A DNA stretch of 64,000 nt. It comes from Arthrobacter terricola. GTDB lineage: Bacteria; Actinomycetota; Actinomycetes; Actinomycetales; Micrococcaceae. A program made the translations under genes and the position numbers. This document shows positions 42,657-51,197 of this stretch, one piece after another. Each line of letters opens with the position of its first letter. The first letter of the stretch is position 1. The notes beneath the pieces were generated by a model. The model was given only the letters and a program-made list of their open reading frames with translations, was not told the origin of the DNA and did no database searches. The DNA lies in contig NZ_SMRU01000007.1 of the NCBI RefSeq assembly GCF_004354015.1, forward strand, positions 1-64,000, read 5' to 3'.

Positions 42657-43295
42657 CACGCGATCGATGGAGATGACGGCGAGGAACCCGCGGCCCAGGA
42701 TTTCGGGGCTGCGGGTATCGGAGCCTACGACGGCGTCATACCGGTCGAGCTCCACTGGCACCTCGGGCGTCGACGAAGCAGCCGGATCAACCGAGTCAGC
42801 CGGATCAACCGAATCAGAAGGCTCTTCTTCGGCCGCGGCGCCAGGAGCGACCGATGCCTTGCCTTCCAAAAGTACTGCCAACTGTCCCTCGAACACCGGA
42901 TGCGCGCGCTTCTTGGAGAGTTCGACGATGGACGTGTATCCCTTGAATGCTCCCGTGCGGGCGATCACGTTGAGGTCCCGGATGTCCCCGGTCGGGAGGG
43001 TGCTCGCGGAGTCGGCCTCACCCGAAAACCGGAACGGACGGTACTTTTCAAGCGGGTGCTCTTCGCCATCCACGGTGAGCAGCATCAACTCGCCGTCGAT
43101 CACGGTCAGGACGCGCTCCATGCCCGGAAATGTCGAGAAATCGCCGGCCTTGGCTACATCCGCGATGCTGACCCGCCAATCCCACGCGCCATCTTGGGAT
43201 GAGGCAGCTTTCGGGTGGCTGGCAAGCTCGCGCGTCACACCGCCGCCGTTGCGCCACGGTTCAGGTCTGATCTGGGCAAAGCGGATGATCTCCAT
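42639..43295 (-). CDS. HutD/Ves-family protein
   Basis: A 218-residue cupin-like protein of the HutD family, associated with histidine utilisation. The N-terminus IRPEPWRNGGGVTRELA and WRVSIADVAKAGDFSTFPGM with RVLTVIDGELMLL are diagnostic. The ATG at 43295 begins MEIIRFAQ. There is an acidic insertion with a small repeat (DSVDPADSVDP) near residues 165-185. The C-terminal VEHAHS-stop is encoded by the last unit of the CATG repeat array, so the array has supplied or altered the end of the protein. No hut genes are nearby. Confidence 0.83.
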   Translation of the reverse strand: MEIIRFAQIRPEPWRNGGGVTRELASHPKAASSQDGAWDWRVSIADVAKAGDFSTFPGMERVLTVIDGELMLLTVDGEEHPLEKYRPFRFSGEADSASTLPTGDIRDLNVIARTGAFKGYTSIVELSKKRAHPVFEGQLAVLLEGKASVAPGAAAEEEPSDSVDPADSVDPAASSTPEVPVELDRYDAVVGSDTRSPEILGRGFLAVISIDRVEHAHS

Positions 43296-43427
43296 GCGCT
43301 CCAGCCTAGCCCGAGCCCGCCGTCGGTCCGCGAAGCGGCCACGTAACAACAGCGCAAACTTGGCCCGGTTCAACAATCCCCGAGGGCCTTGCTAACGTCA
43401 TAAGAGGTAGAAAATTGGAGGCGCGGA

Positions 43428-44024
43428 ATGTTCGTCAAAGTGTGTGGCTTGAGCACGCCCGAATCCGTGCAGGCCGCCGTCGAGTCCGGTGCCGACGCCG
43501 TGGGTTTCGTGCTGACCAAGAGCCCGCGCGAGGTGTCCGCCGAGCAAGCCACGCACCTGCTGAAGGGTGTCCCGGAAGGCGTTTCCGCCGTCGGGGTCTT
43601 CCGTCACGAACCTGCCGCCGAGGCGATCGCCACCGCCCGCGACGCCGGTCTCGAGTGGATTCAACTTCACGGTCGCCGTACACGTGAGGACGTAAAAACC
43701 GTGCACGACGCCGGGATGCGGCTGATCAGGGCCGTCACCATGGGCTCGGCTCCCGAAGAGTTCGAGGACTGGGGTGAGGAACTGCTCCTCATCGACGCCG
43801 CCGTACCCGGTTCCGGAGAGTCGTGGGACTATTCTTCGGTCCGGAACCTTGGGCTCGGCGCGCGCCGCTGGCTGCTCGCGGGCGGATTGACCCCGTCGAA
43901 CGTCGGAACGGCCACTGCCGAGGCTCAAGCCTGGGGTGTCGATGTGTCCAGCGGCGTGGAGTCGTCCCGTGGAGTGAAGGACCTCAACCTCGTCCGGTCC
44001 TTCGTCGAAGCCGCAAAGGCCTGA
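43428..44024 (+). CDS. trpF: Phosphoribosylanthranilate isomerase
   Basis: TIM-barrel enzyme of tryptophan synthesis (PRA to CdRP), 198 aa. Motifs: FVKVCGLSTPESVQAAVESG with the catalytic Cys, GADAVGFVLTKSPREVS, IQLHG, AVPGSGESWDYSS, WLLAGGLTPSNV and WGVDVSSGVESSRGVKD, which bind phosphate. GGAGG lies six nucleotides before the ATG. It is solitary with no trp genes adjacent. Many actinobacteria do not carry trpF because PriA covers the step, so its presence is notable. Confidence 0.93.
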   Translation: MFVKVCGLSTPESVQAAVESGADAVGFVLTKSPREVSAEQATHLLKGVPEGVSAVGVFRHEPAAEAIATARDAGLEWIQLHGRRTREDVKTVHDAGMRLIRAVTMGSAPEEFEDWGEELLLIDAAVPGSGESWDYSSVRNLGLGARRWLLAGGLTPSNVGTATAEAQAWGVDVSSGVESSRGVKDLNLVRSFVEAAKA

Positions 44025-44061
44025 CTCCCCGAACACTTGACAGTCGCCGTCGGGCGCTGCA

Positions 44062-44099
44062 TATTTAACACATCAGTTAATTAGCTGAACTGTTAAATA
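44062..44099. promoter_or_regulatory. Long dyad upstream of the ArsR gene
   Basis: TATTTAACA (44062-44070) and TGTTAAATA (44091-44099) are perfect 9-bp inverted arms. They flank a smaller dyad TCAG-N8-CTGA at the centre. AT-rich and 15 bp before the ArsR start, as expected for an ArsR-type operator covering the promoter. Confidence 0.6.
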
Positions 44100-44113
44100 C
44101 GAAAGTATCAACG

Positions 44114-44464
44114 ATGCCCGCGGACCGACTCAGCCTCATATTTTCGGCGCTTGCCGACCCCACCAGAAGGGCCATCCTGGCCCGGCTTTCGGAGGGCGAA
44201 GCCACCGTCAACGAGCTGGCCGAACCGTTCGACATCAGCCTCCCCGCCATCTCACGGCACCTCAAAGTCCTGGAAAACGCAGGGCTGATCAGCCGAAGCC
44301 GGAACGCGCAATGGAGGTCCTCGAAATTGGAGGCGGGCCCACTGCGTGAAGCCACGGAGTGGATGGAAAAATACAAGCGCTTTTGGGATGCAAGCTTCAT
44401 CCGCCTCGATGCCCACCTGCGCAAGATCCAGAACGATCCAGAAGATCCAGGAGCCAAGCAATGA
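44114..44464 (+). CDS. ArsR-family transcriptional regulator
   Basis: A 116-residue winged helix-turn-helix protein: IFSALADPTRRAILARLSEG and FDISLPAISRHLKVLENAGL are the family blocks. It has no metal-binding Cys motif (ELCVCDL type), so it is not an arsenic sensor. It belongs to the group paired with SRPBCC proteins. Its stop overlaps the ATG of the SRPBCC gene (ATGA). Confidence 0.9.
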   Translation: MPADRLSLIFSALADPTRRAILARLSEGEATVNELAEPFDISLPAISRHLKVLENAGLISRSRNAQWRSSKLEAGPLREATEWMEKYKRFWDASFIRLDAHLRKIQNDPEDPGAKQ

Positions 44465-44919
44465 ATACCGAACAGCACATCCTCAGCATGACCCGGGACT
44501 TCGACGCCCCTCGCGAGCTCGTCTTCAAGGCTTTCACGGACCCCGATCAACTTGCCGCCTGGTTCGGCCCGGTCGGCGTCGATTCGCCGCGCGACCGGAT
44601 TGTCGTTGACCCGAGGGTTGGTGGCGCGTGGCAGCTCGTCATGACCTGGGACGAAGATGGCGTGACAAAAGAATCGCCAATAGATGCCGTTATCACGGCC
44701 TACGATCCGCCTGCGCTGTTGGTCGCAACCCAAAAAGCAGAGCCCGACGACGGCGTAATCCTTTTGCTTGAAATGCGCCTCGAATTCGAGGACTTGGGCG
44801 GCCGGACCCGACTCCACATCACCCAGGGTCCCTTCGACTCCGAGGAATGGGTGGAAATGACCCGTGAAGGATGGGGTACCTCCTTCACCAAACTGGACGG
44901 CATCCTGGTTCAGGAATAA
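44461..44919 (+). CDS. SRPBCC (AHSA1-like) protein
   Basis: A 152-residue START/Bet v1-fold protein: MTRDFDAPRELVFKAFTDPD, LAAWFGPVGV and the C-terminal EMTREGWGTSFTKLDGIL are typical of the Aha1 C-terminal-like family. It is translationally coupled to the ArsR regulator. It probably binds a hydrophobic ligand, and may act with the regulator as a sensor (inference). Confidence 0.88.
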   Translation: MNTEQHILSMTRDFDAPRELVFKAFTDPDQLAAWFGPVGVDSPRDRIVVDPRVGGAWQLVMTWDEDGVTKESPIDAVITAYDPPALLVATQKAEPDDGVILLLEMRLEFEDLGGRTRLHITQGPFDSEEWVEMTREGWGTSFTKLDGILVQE

Positions 44920-45050
44920 GGGCAACGCCGAAGTATCGCCGGAAGTCAACTTGGAAGGTCGGCTGCCATTCGGGCTAGACTCCCACGCCGGGGACAGAAT
45001 GCCAGAGCCTCCGGACACTGAACGGTCCCGGTGGCAATCGACCAAGCAGA

Positions 45051-45527
45051 ATGCGACCTGTGAAAACCTTTGCTCTTAGCGGCCATATCCGAAACCTGAC
45101 AGTTGCCCTCCTCGCCGTTGCGACGCTAGCCGGCTGCTCCAGCCAGGCCGGCGCGGCGTCGGCCGGCACGCCGTCGCCATCCGCCTCGAGCGCGTCGGCA
45201 TCGGCGGACTCAAGCCCCAGCCCGTCGTCGGGCCCATTCGGCGGCTTCGCGACCGCCGCGGAAATGTGCTCCACCATTTCCCAGGAAGCGACCGGGGCTT
45301 CCCTCTTGCCGATGTCCGCAGCGCAGGGCAAGACCAGCGAGCTGGAGCAGGACAAGGCCGAGCTCGCTGCCACGGCAGACAAGGTCCCCGACTCCCTGAA
45401 GGCTGACTTCACCGCATTCAAAGACACTGCGATTGCCGGTTTGAGCGACCAAACGATTTATTCGAGCGGAAAGTTCGAAAAAGCGATGGCGCCTATCACG
45501 GCTTGGTTGAGCATCAACTGCAAGTAA
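45051..45527 (+). CDS. Hypothetical secreted lipoprotein
   Basis: A 158-residue protein with a lipoprotein signal peptide (LLAVATLAGC, Cys29). A Ser/Ala/Pro-rich spacer (residues ~30-60) precedes a small helical domain with two further cysteines (AAEMCSTIS, LSINCK-end), likely disulfide-bonded. Family not recognised. It is probably anchored on the outer face of the membrane. Confidence 0.7.
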   Translation: MRPVKTFALSGHIRNLTVALLAVATLAGCSSQAGAASAGTPSPSASSASASADSSPSPSSGPFGGFATAAEMCSTISQEATGASLLPMSAAQGKTSELEQDKAELAATADKVPDSLKADFTAFKDTAIAGLSDQTIYSSGKFEKAMAPITAWLSINCK

Positions 45528-45612
45528 GGTGCGGCATGGGAGGCCAAGATCAGGGGCCGCTCAGGGCGAACCCCTAGACCTTGACGGGGCCTTGCAGGGC
45601 AGAATTGAAGAC

Positions 45613-46014
45613 ATGAAAACGCTGCTCAACATTATCTGGCTCGTCTTTGGTGGCTTCGTCCTGGCCCTGGGCTATTTCATGGCCGGCATTGTTTGCTGCT
45701 TGCTGATCGTCACCATTCCCTGGGGTATCGCGTCGTTCCGGATCGCCTCCTACACGCTGTGGCCGTTCGGTCGCACCATCATCGAGAAGCCCGGTGGCGC
45801 GGGCCTCTTCCCGCTCGTGGGCAATGTCATTTGGCTGGTGGTTGCCGGTATCTGGATCGCGGTGGGCCATGTGGCCACGGCCTTTGCCATGGCGGTCACG
45901 ATTGTCGGAATCCCGCTGGCGATTGCGAACCTCAAGCTGATCCCGGTATCGCTTATGCCGCTGGGCAAGCAGATCGTGCCAAGCAACCGTCCGTTCGTCA
46001 GCACGTACCGTTAG
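45613..46014 (+). CDS. YccF-family membrane protein
   Basis: A 133-residue protein made of two YccF domains: GIVCCLLIVTIPWGIASFRI with ASYTLWPFGRTI and then a second copy, FAMAVTIVGIPLAIANLKLI with SLMPLGKQIV. It has four hydrophobic segments. Function unknown across bacteria. The ATG at 45613 starts MKTLLNIIWLVFGG, the conserved beginning. Confidence 0.85.
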   Translation: MKTLLNIIWLVFGGFVLALGYFMAGIVCCLLIVTIPWGIASFRIASYTLWPFGRTIIEKPGGAGLFPLVGNVIWLVVAGIWIAVGHVATAFAMAVTIVGIPLAIANLKLIPVSLMPLGKQIVPSNRPFVSTYR

Positions 46015-46106
46015 GCGGGCGGCGGCGGGCGGCGAGTGCGCGGAGGGCGGCGAGACCGGAGTAGCGTAGGCCGTGTCTGCACTGCCTCCCTCGAAAGGAT
46101 CAGTTC

Positions 46107-47843
46107 ATGTCCGCCGCCAGGAATACCGTCGCCAAGAACATCGTCGCCACGCTCAAAGCCAACAACGTCCAACGCGTTTACGGGATACCCGGGGACTCCC
46201 TGAACGGATTCACGGATGCGCTGAGGGAGGACCAAAGCATCCGATGGGTCCAAGTCCGGCACGAGGAAGCCGCGGCTTTGGCGGCAGCGGCCGAGGCAGG
46301 CCTCACGGATGAGCTGGCCGTTTGCGCGGGATCGTGTGGCCCCGGAAACCTGCACCTCATCAACGGGCTCTACGATGCCAACAAGTCCAGGGTTCCGGTC
46401 CTGGCCATCGCCGCCCATATCCCCAGCGCGGAAATCGGCAGCCAGTATTTCCAGGAGACCCACCCGCAGGAACTGTTCCGGGAGTGCAGCGTCTACGTGG
46501 AGCACGTGGCGCACCCTTCCCAGATGCCGCGGGTCTTGGAAATCGCCATGCGGACCGCCGTCGAAAAGCGGGGCGTCGCCGTCGTCGTCATTCCTGGTGA
46601 TGTTGCCCTCGCAGAGGCGGAGAGCAACCGCACCGCGGTGATCCGGGCCGCCAAGCCGGAGATCCGCCCCAATCCCCGCGAACTCGCTGAAGCTGCCGGA
46701 ATCCTCAACGACGCCGAAAAGGTCACCATCCTGGCGGGCGCCGGCACCGCGGGGGCGCATTCGGAAGTCATGGCCCTCGCCGAAGCGCTCGGGGCGCCGA
46801 TCGTCCATGCGATGCGCGGCAAGGAATTCATGGAGTACGATAACCCGTTCGACGTCGGCATGACCGGCCTTTTGGGTTTCAGCTCCGGATACCGGGCAAT
46901 GGAGAGTTGTGACGCCTTGCTCATGTTGGGCACTGATTTTCCGTATCAGCAGTTTTATCCGGAGAACGCGAAAATCATCCAGGTGGACATCCGGGGCGAG
47001 CAATTGGGCAGGCGAGCCCGGGTCGATCTTGGGCTCGTCGGGACGGTCAAGGACACTGCTGCGGCGCTCTTGCCTTTGATTTCGCGGAAGACGAAGCGTT
47101 CGCACTTGTCGTCGTCGCTCAAGCATTACGCGAAGTCGCGCGCGAAACTCGATGATTTGGCCTCCCCGGCGAAGGATGGCCAGCCGATCCACCCGCAATT
47201 CGTGGCCAGGCTCGTGGACGAATTGGCCGCTCCGGACGCTGTTTTCACGTGCGACGTCGGGTCCCCTACAGTCTGGGCCGCCCGCTATCTCACAATAAAT
47301 GGCAGGCGTCGGCTTCTCGGCTCGTTCAACCACGGAACCATGGCGAACGCGTTGTCGCACAGCATTGGCGCCGCGGCCGCGTACCCGGGGCGCCAGGTGG
47401 TCGCCCTCGCCGGCGACGGTGGATTGGCCATGCTCCTCGGCGAGTTGATCACGCTGGTGCAGAACAAGCTTCCCGTCAAAGTGGTGGTCTTCAACAATTC
47501 CTCCTTGAATTTCGTGGAGCTCGAAATGAAGGCGGCGGGATTCGTCAATTTCGGCACCGAATTGGAGAATCCGGATTTCGCCAGAGTTGCCGAATCCATG
47601 GGGATCCGAGGAATTCGTGTGGACAATTCCTCGGGATTGAAGGAGGGATTGGCAGAGGCGTTCGCCTTTGACGGACCTGTGCTCATCGACGTCCGGACGG
47701 CGCGCCAGGAATTGTCCATTCCGCCGGCAATCAGCGCCGAGCAAGTGAAGGGCTTCACGCTCTACGCGATCCGAACGGTCCTTTCCGGCCGCGGCGACCA
47801 ACTGATCGACCTCGCCAAGACCAACATCCGGCAGATTTTCTAA
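46107..47843 (+). CDS. poxB: Pyruvate dehydrogenase (quinone)/pyruvate oxidase, TPP-dependent
   Basis: A 578-residue thiamine-diphosphate flavoenzyme that oxidises pyruvate to acetate and CO2. It has the catalytic Glu region VRHEEAAALAAAAEAGLT, GSCGPGNLHLINGLYDA, and the TPP-binding GDGGLAMLLGELITLVQN with NNSSLNFVELE. The C-terminal GRGDQLIDLAKTNIR is typical of PoxB, where the C-terminus mediates membrane association. AAAGGA precedes the ATG. It converges on the sialidase gene with a four-base stop overlap. Confidence 0.9.
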   Translation: MSAARNTVAKNIVATLKANNVQRVYGIPGDSLNGFTDALREDQSIRWVQVRHEEAAALAAAAEAGLTDELAVCAGSCGPGNLHLINGLYDANKSRVPVLAIAAHIPSAEIGSQYFQETHPQELFRECSVYVEHVAHPSQMPRVLEIAMRTAVEKRGVAVVVIPGDVALAEAESNRTAVIRAAKPEIRPNPRELAEAAGILNDAEKVTILAGAGTAGAHSEVMALAEALGAPIVHAMRGKEFMEYDNPFDVGMTGLLGFSSGYRAMESCDALLMLGTDFPYQQFYPENAKIIQVDIRGEQLGRRARVDLGLVGTVKDTAAALLPLISRKTKRSHLSSSLKHYAKSRAKLDDLASPAKDGQPIHPQFVARLVDELAAPDAVFTCDVGSPTVWAARYLTINGRRRLLGSFNHGTMANALSHSIGAAAAYPGRQVVALAGDGGLAMLLGELITLVQNKLPVKVVVFNNSSLNFVELEMKAAGFVNFGTELENPDFARVAESMGIRGIRVDNSSGLKEGLAEAFAFDGPVLIDVRTARQELSIPPAISAEQVKGFTLYAIRTVLSGRGDQLIDLAKTNIRQIF

Positions 47844-49540
47844 GCGGTAGTATCCACAGCGCCGGTGCGCAGATCGAAACGGAACCGGCGTTCGGCGGTC
47901 CGGCTGCCGCCGTCGTACTCCACCACGAACGCGAGTTCGAGCGCGTCCCGGCCGAGATCTTCTTCCGTCAACGTGTACACCGGCGTGAAGTAGAGGGCTT
48001 CCGCGCCCGGCGCGAGATCCGTCGGCGGAAAGCTGTCCGCGTTGGCGTGCGGTCCAAGGAGTACGACGGCGGCAATCGGCCGGGTGCCGACGTTGCGGGC
48101 CCGGCCGGTGAAGGCGAGGATGTCCCCGGCCTTGTATCCCGGAATGATGGGTCCGTAGTTGAGGTCCTGGGCCTCGCGGGTGCCGAGGACCTGTACTTGC
48201 TCGACGGAGTAGCCTTGGCCGACTTCCTTCCAGGTTTGGACATCCCATTCGCCGTCGTTGTCCGGAGAAAGGACATGGAATTCGCCGGCGTTCCGCCATT
48301 CGGACGGCCGGCCGGGTGTGATCGAGCGCAATTCCATGTGAAACTCAAGGGCGTCGGAGCTGACGGCGGCACTTGCGGCAGTGCCCCGGGGCAATCGAAG
48401 TTGCTCCGTCAATTGCTCCGTCGGCACGGAGGCGAAGACGATCTCGCGGTACGCCTGACGTTCATAGAGCACCCCGATGTTGCCGTCGGGGAGGCGGGTC
48501 GCCGTCGAGTAAGCCGAGCTTCCTTCGCACAGGACGAGCTTGGCTGGCCAGGTTGCTCCGTTGTCCGCGGACAGGCTGAGGACCGTGTTGCGGCGCAAGG
48601 AAGTGTCGTGATTGTTGCTCGCGAGCAGCCAAGCATCGGTAGCGCTGCTCGTGAATGATGTCACGTTCGGAAGTCCGTCGAACCGCGTAAGCGATCCATT
48701 GTCGCTGGGGTCGGGAAGGTCCTCCACACGCTCCAACGGACTCCACGTCCCTCCTCCGTCCGCTGATATCGCGGCCAGGCGTCGGGGCGTCGCGCGTGAA
48801 TGCAGCAGGAGGCGCCCGTCTTGAAGGCAGACCACCTTGTTTTCGTTAGGCCCGACGCCATCCGGGCCTTTGCCGATCAACGAACCGAGCCGCCAAGATT
48901 CGCCGTGGTCATCGCTGAAGGCTGAGGCCGCCTTGATTTCCCCGTCCACGAGAACTACGAATTGTTGCACCAGGCGCCCAGTGAACGGGCCCGCGTGGAT
49001 CTGGATGCCCTGGCCCGCGGCGGCGAAAATCCCGGTGATGCCGGTTTCCGGACCCTGCTTGAGCTGACCGGTGAGCCGACGGTGCTGCCAAGTGACGCCG
49101 TCGTTGTCGGAAAAGCTGAGGTCGCAATGCTGCACGTCGTCTTCCGGCTCCAGCCCCGGGACCGCTTCGAAGAAGCCGGCATGCGTCCCCGCCGCGTGAA
49201 ACATGAAAATCCGACCGGTCACGGTGTCCACCAGGAGGCTGGGATCACCGTACCCGTCGAGCCCGGTTCCGGTGCGCACTACGCGCTGTTCTTCCCATGT
49301 GTGCCCGCTGTCGGTGCTGCGACGGAGCAGGAGGTCGATTGTGTTGGGAAGGTCGTCCAGGTTCGGGCGGCCGTCATAGGCGGCGAGGACGGTTCCCGCT
49401 GTAGTGACGGTCAGCGCCGGGATCCGGTATTGCCGGTAGCCGCCGCGCCCCCGGACCGCGAGGACGTGCTCGACGGCGGGTCGGGCGTGGGGGAGTGTGG
49501 CGAGGGCAGCGGCATCCGCAGCATGGAGATAGGAGGTCAC
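47840..49540 (-). CDS. Sialidase/neuraminidase (BNR-repeat glycosyl hydrolase)
   Basis: A 566-residue six-bladed propeller enzyme of GH33 type. YRQYRIPALTVTTAGTVLAA holds the RIP motif with the catalytic Arg. Five Asp-boxes follow (STDSGHTW, SDNDGVTW, SDDHGESW, SADGGGTW, SADNGATW). The C-terminal ~120 residues form a beta domain (DILAFTGRARNVGTRPIAA). No signal peptide is present, so it appears cytoplasmic. The GTG at 49540 lies in the centre of a perfect dyad, with TACTAT seven nucleotides upstream; a longer frame into the ComB-like gene is not credible. Confidence 0.82.
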   Translation of the reverse strand: MTSYLHAADAAALATLPHARPAVEHVLAVRGRGGYRQYRIPALTVTTAGTVLAAYDGRPNLDDLPNTIDLLLRRSTDSGHTWEEQRVVRTGTGLDGYGDPSLLVDTVTGRIFMFHAAGTHAGFFEAVPGLEPEDDVQHCDLSFSDNDGVTWQHRRLTGQLKQGPETGITGIFAAAGQGIQIHAGPFTGRLVQQFVVLVDGEIKAASAFSDDHGESWRLGSLIGKGPDGVGPNENKVVCLQDGRLLLHSRATPRRLAAISADGGGTWSPLERVEDLPDPSDNGSLTRFDGLPNVTSFTSSATDAWLLASNNHDTSLRRNTVLSLSADNGATWPAKLVLCEGSSAYSTATRLPDGNIGVLYERQAYREIVFASVPTEQLTEQLRLPRGTAASAAVSSDALEFHMELRSITPGRPSEWRNAGEFHVLSPDNDGEWDVQTWKEVGQGYSVEQVQVLGTREAQDLNYGPIIPGYKAGDILAFTGRARNVGTRPIAAVVLLGPHANADSFPPTDLAPGAEALYFTPVYTLTEEDLGRDALELAFVVEYDGGSRTAERRFRFDLRTGAVDTTA

Positions 49541-49549
49541 ACCTCCTAT
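49529..49549 (-). promoter_or_regulatory. Operator-like dyad covering the sialidase start codon
   Basis: ATAGGAGGT-CAC-ACCTCCTAT, perfect 9-bp arms with a 3-bp spacer. On the minus strand the -10 (TACTAT), an SD-like AGGAGGT and the GTG start all lie in or next to it. The GGT-N3-ACC core resembles GntR/FadR-type operators, but no such regulator is adjacent. Confidence 0.55.
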
Positions 49550-49560
49550 AGTAGGGTGCG

Positions 49561-50313
49561 CTACGGTTCCCGGAACGCACCGTCCCGCAACAGGGCGACA
49601 GCGGAGCCGGCGTCGAGGTCCGCGGCGATCTCGACGTCGTCGGCGTAACCGGCGCTGATCAACTCCCGGCCGCTTGAACACTCCCGCAACACCTCCGCAA
49701 GGTGAGGTTCGGCGGCATTGAAAGCTGCTGCCGCCATGAGTGCTTCGGGCGAGAAAATATCCCTCCCGGCCGCCGAAAGTCCGGCAATGAACGCTCCAGC
49801 GCCAATCTGGTCCTCCACAGCCGGCCGCAACGAGCCGTCCAGCCATTTTTCCCCAGCCGCGACTATTGCGATCACCGCGTCCGCGGGCAGCGCAGCGAGG
49901 ACCCAGTCAACAGTGGCCGCCGCGTTTCGGAGCGAAACCGCGGCAACGAGCGGCACGTCCTGGGCGAGTTCGGCCGCAATTTCGGAGCCGTTTGGTGAGG
50001 GCAGGACCACGCGGGTCAAGGTTGCCGCCGCCCGCAGGCTCGACGGCGAAAGGCTCAACCCGCCTGTTCCGCGCGGCCGGGCGAGCCGGGCGCCATGCCG
50101 GATCGCGAAATCCTCCGCGCCCGCGTCCTTCCACTGATAGGGCAACACCACGGCGCCGCGATCGACCGCGACACTCACGCACGTTGTGAAGGAGAAAACG
50201 TCGACCACCACTGCAAGGTCCGCGCCGGACGTGATCGCCCGGGCACCGTCGAGCCCCCACTCGAACCTGACGGTGAAGGGAAGCTGCCGGTAGACCGTGC
50301 CCGCCGTGGTCAT
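49561..50313 (-). CDS. ComB-like 2-phosphosulfolactate phosphatase family protein
   Basis: A 250-residue protein of the ComB family: DLAVVVDVFSFTTCVSVAVD near the N-terminus, LSPSSLRAAATLTRVVLPSP and NGSEIA, and a C-terminal AAAAFNAAEPHLAEVLREC. ComB removes phosphate in coenzyme M synthesis in archaea. In actinobacteria without coenzyme M its substrate is unknown. The ATG at 50313 overlaps the stop of the DUF4031-HD gene (ATGA). Confidence 0.8.
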   Translation of the reverse strand: MTTAGTVYRQLPFTVRFEWGLDGARAITSGADLAVVVDVFSFTTCVSVAVDRGAVVLPYQWKDAGAEDFAIRHGARLARPRGTGGLSLSPSSLRAAATLTRVVLPSPNGSEIAAELAQDVPLVAAVSLRNAAATVDWVLAALPADAVIAIVAAGEKWLDGSLRPAVEDQIGAGAFIAGLSAAGRDIFSPEALMAAAAFNAAEPHLAEVLRECSSGRELISAGYADDVEIAADLDAGSAVALLRDGAFREP

Positions 50314-51179
50314 GTCAACTCGGCCGCCAGGTTCCGACGCGCGGCTTCCAGCCACATGGTTTGGGCCCTGTCGCTATGGAAGAGCGGATCCAAGGAGAGC
50401 AATTGGTGTACGACGGCGGCCCGGCCGGCCGCGAAGTCGGCGTCGCTGACGTGGGCGTAGTCTTCACGGACAGCAGCGAGGTACCTCGCGTAGGACACGG
50501 AATCGGTGCCGAGGACGGAAAGGTCCGCGTCGCACAAGAGAGCGCCCGCGTGGTCGCCTGGCCCGGGCCGGTGCGTGGCCGTCAGCCTGACCAGCCGGGC
50601 CACTTCATCAATAACCGGCGCCGGAAGCCCCGCAAGGGCGAGCCGATCCTCGGCCAACCTCGCGGACGCCTCTTCATCCTGGCCGGCAATTCCCTCATAG
50701 ACAGCATCATGGAACCACGCTGCCAGGACGACGGAACGGGCAGGCAACGCGGGGTGCGTGAGACTGTCCAAAGCCTCGAGGACCGCCAGCAAATGCGTCC
50801 TGCTGTGATACTTCCGGTGTTCTTCGCCCCACCGTTCAAGCAGCTCCAGCCCGAGTTCCTCCTGACCCGGGAGCGTCGAATTCCAGCGCTCCAGGAGCGG
50901 TACCGTGAGGGCCTTGCTGCGCTCGCGCGCGGGGATCCGCAGGCCGCTCGCAATCAACTTTCGGACCAAAACTCGGGCTTCCACGGGAATCGCTCCCGCC
51001 GCCACCAGATCCTGGTAGCGGCGTTCCGGCACGTCGTAATGGTCGCCGTCGAATGCGCGCTCGGGAACCTCCGCCGTTCTGGCAAAGGCGTGCAGTTCCT
51101 CGAGCGAGGTGTCCGAGACCAGATGCGAGAACACTGTCCCGTGCGCGGGCCACAGCGGCGGATCGACGAATATTGCCAT
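50310..51179 (-). CDS. DUF4031-HD domain fusion protein
   Basis: A 289-residue protein. Residues 1-~80 are DUF4031 (MAIFVDPPLWPAHGTVFSHL, DGDHYDVPERRY). The rest is an HD-type domain predicted to be a phosphohydrolase, with YHSRTHLLAVLEAL and AAWFHDAVYEG carrying the His-Asp metal ligands. Substrate unknown. It is translationally coupled to the ComB-like gene. Confidence 0.82.
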   Translation of the reverse strand: MAIFVDPPLWPAHGTVFSHLVSDTSLEELHAFARTAEVPERAFDGDHYDVPERRYQDLVAAGAIPVEARVLVRKLIASGLRIPARERSKALTVPLLERWNSTLPGQEELGLELLERWGEEHRKYHSRTHLLAVLEALDSLTHPALPARSVVLAAWFHDAVYEGIAGQDEEASARLAEDRLALAGLPAPVIDEVARLVRLTATHRPGPGDHAGALLCDADLSVLGTDSVSYARYLAAVREDYAHVSDADFAAGRAAVVHQLLSLDPLFHSDRAQTMWLEAARRNLAAELT

Positions 51180-51197
51180 GGCCTGCGCCCTCCGGGG

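Noticed and set aside
49541..49846. 668-residue version of the sialidase
   Set aside because: The extra N-terminus overlaps the ComB-like gene antisense-free but in the wrong frame, is Arg-rich and unlike the family; the GTG at 49540 has a -10 box and begins the conserved fold shortly after.
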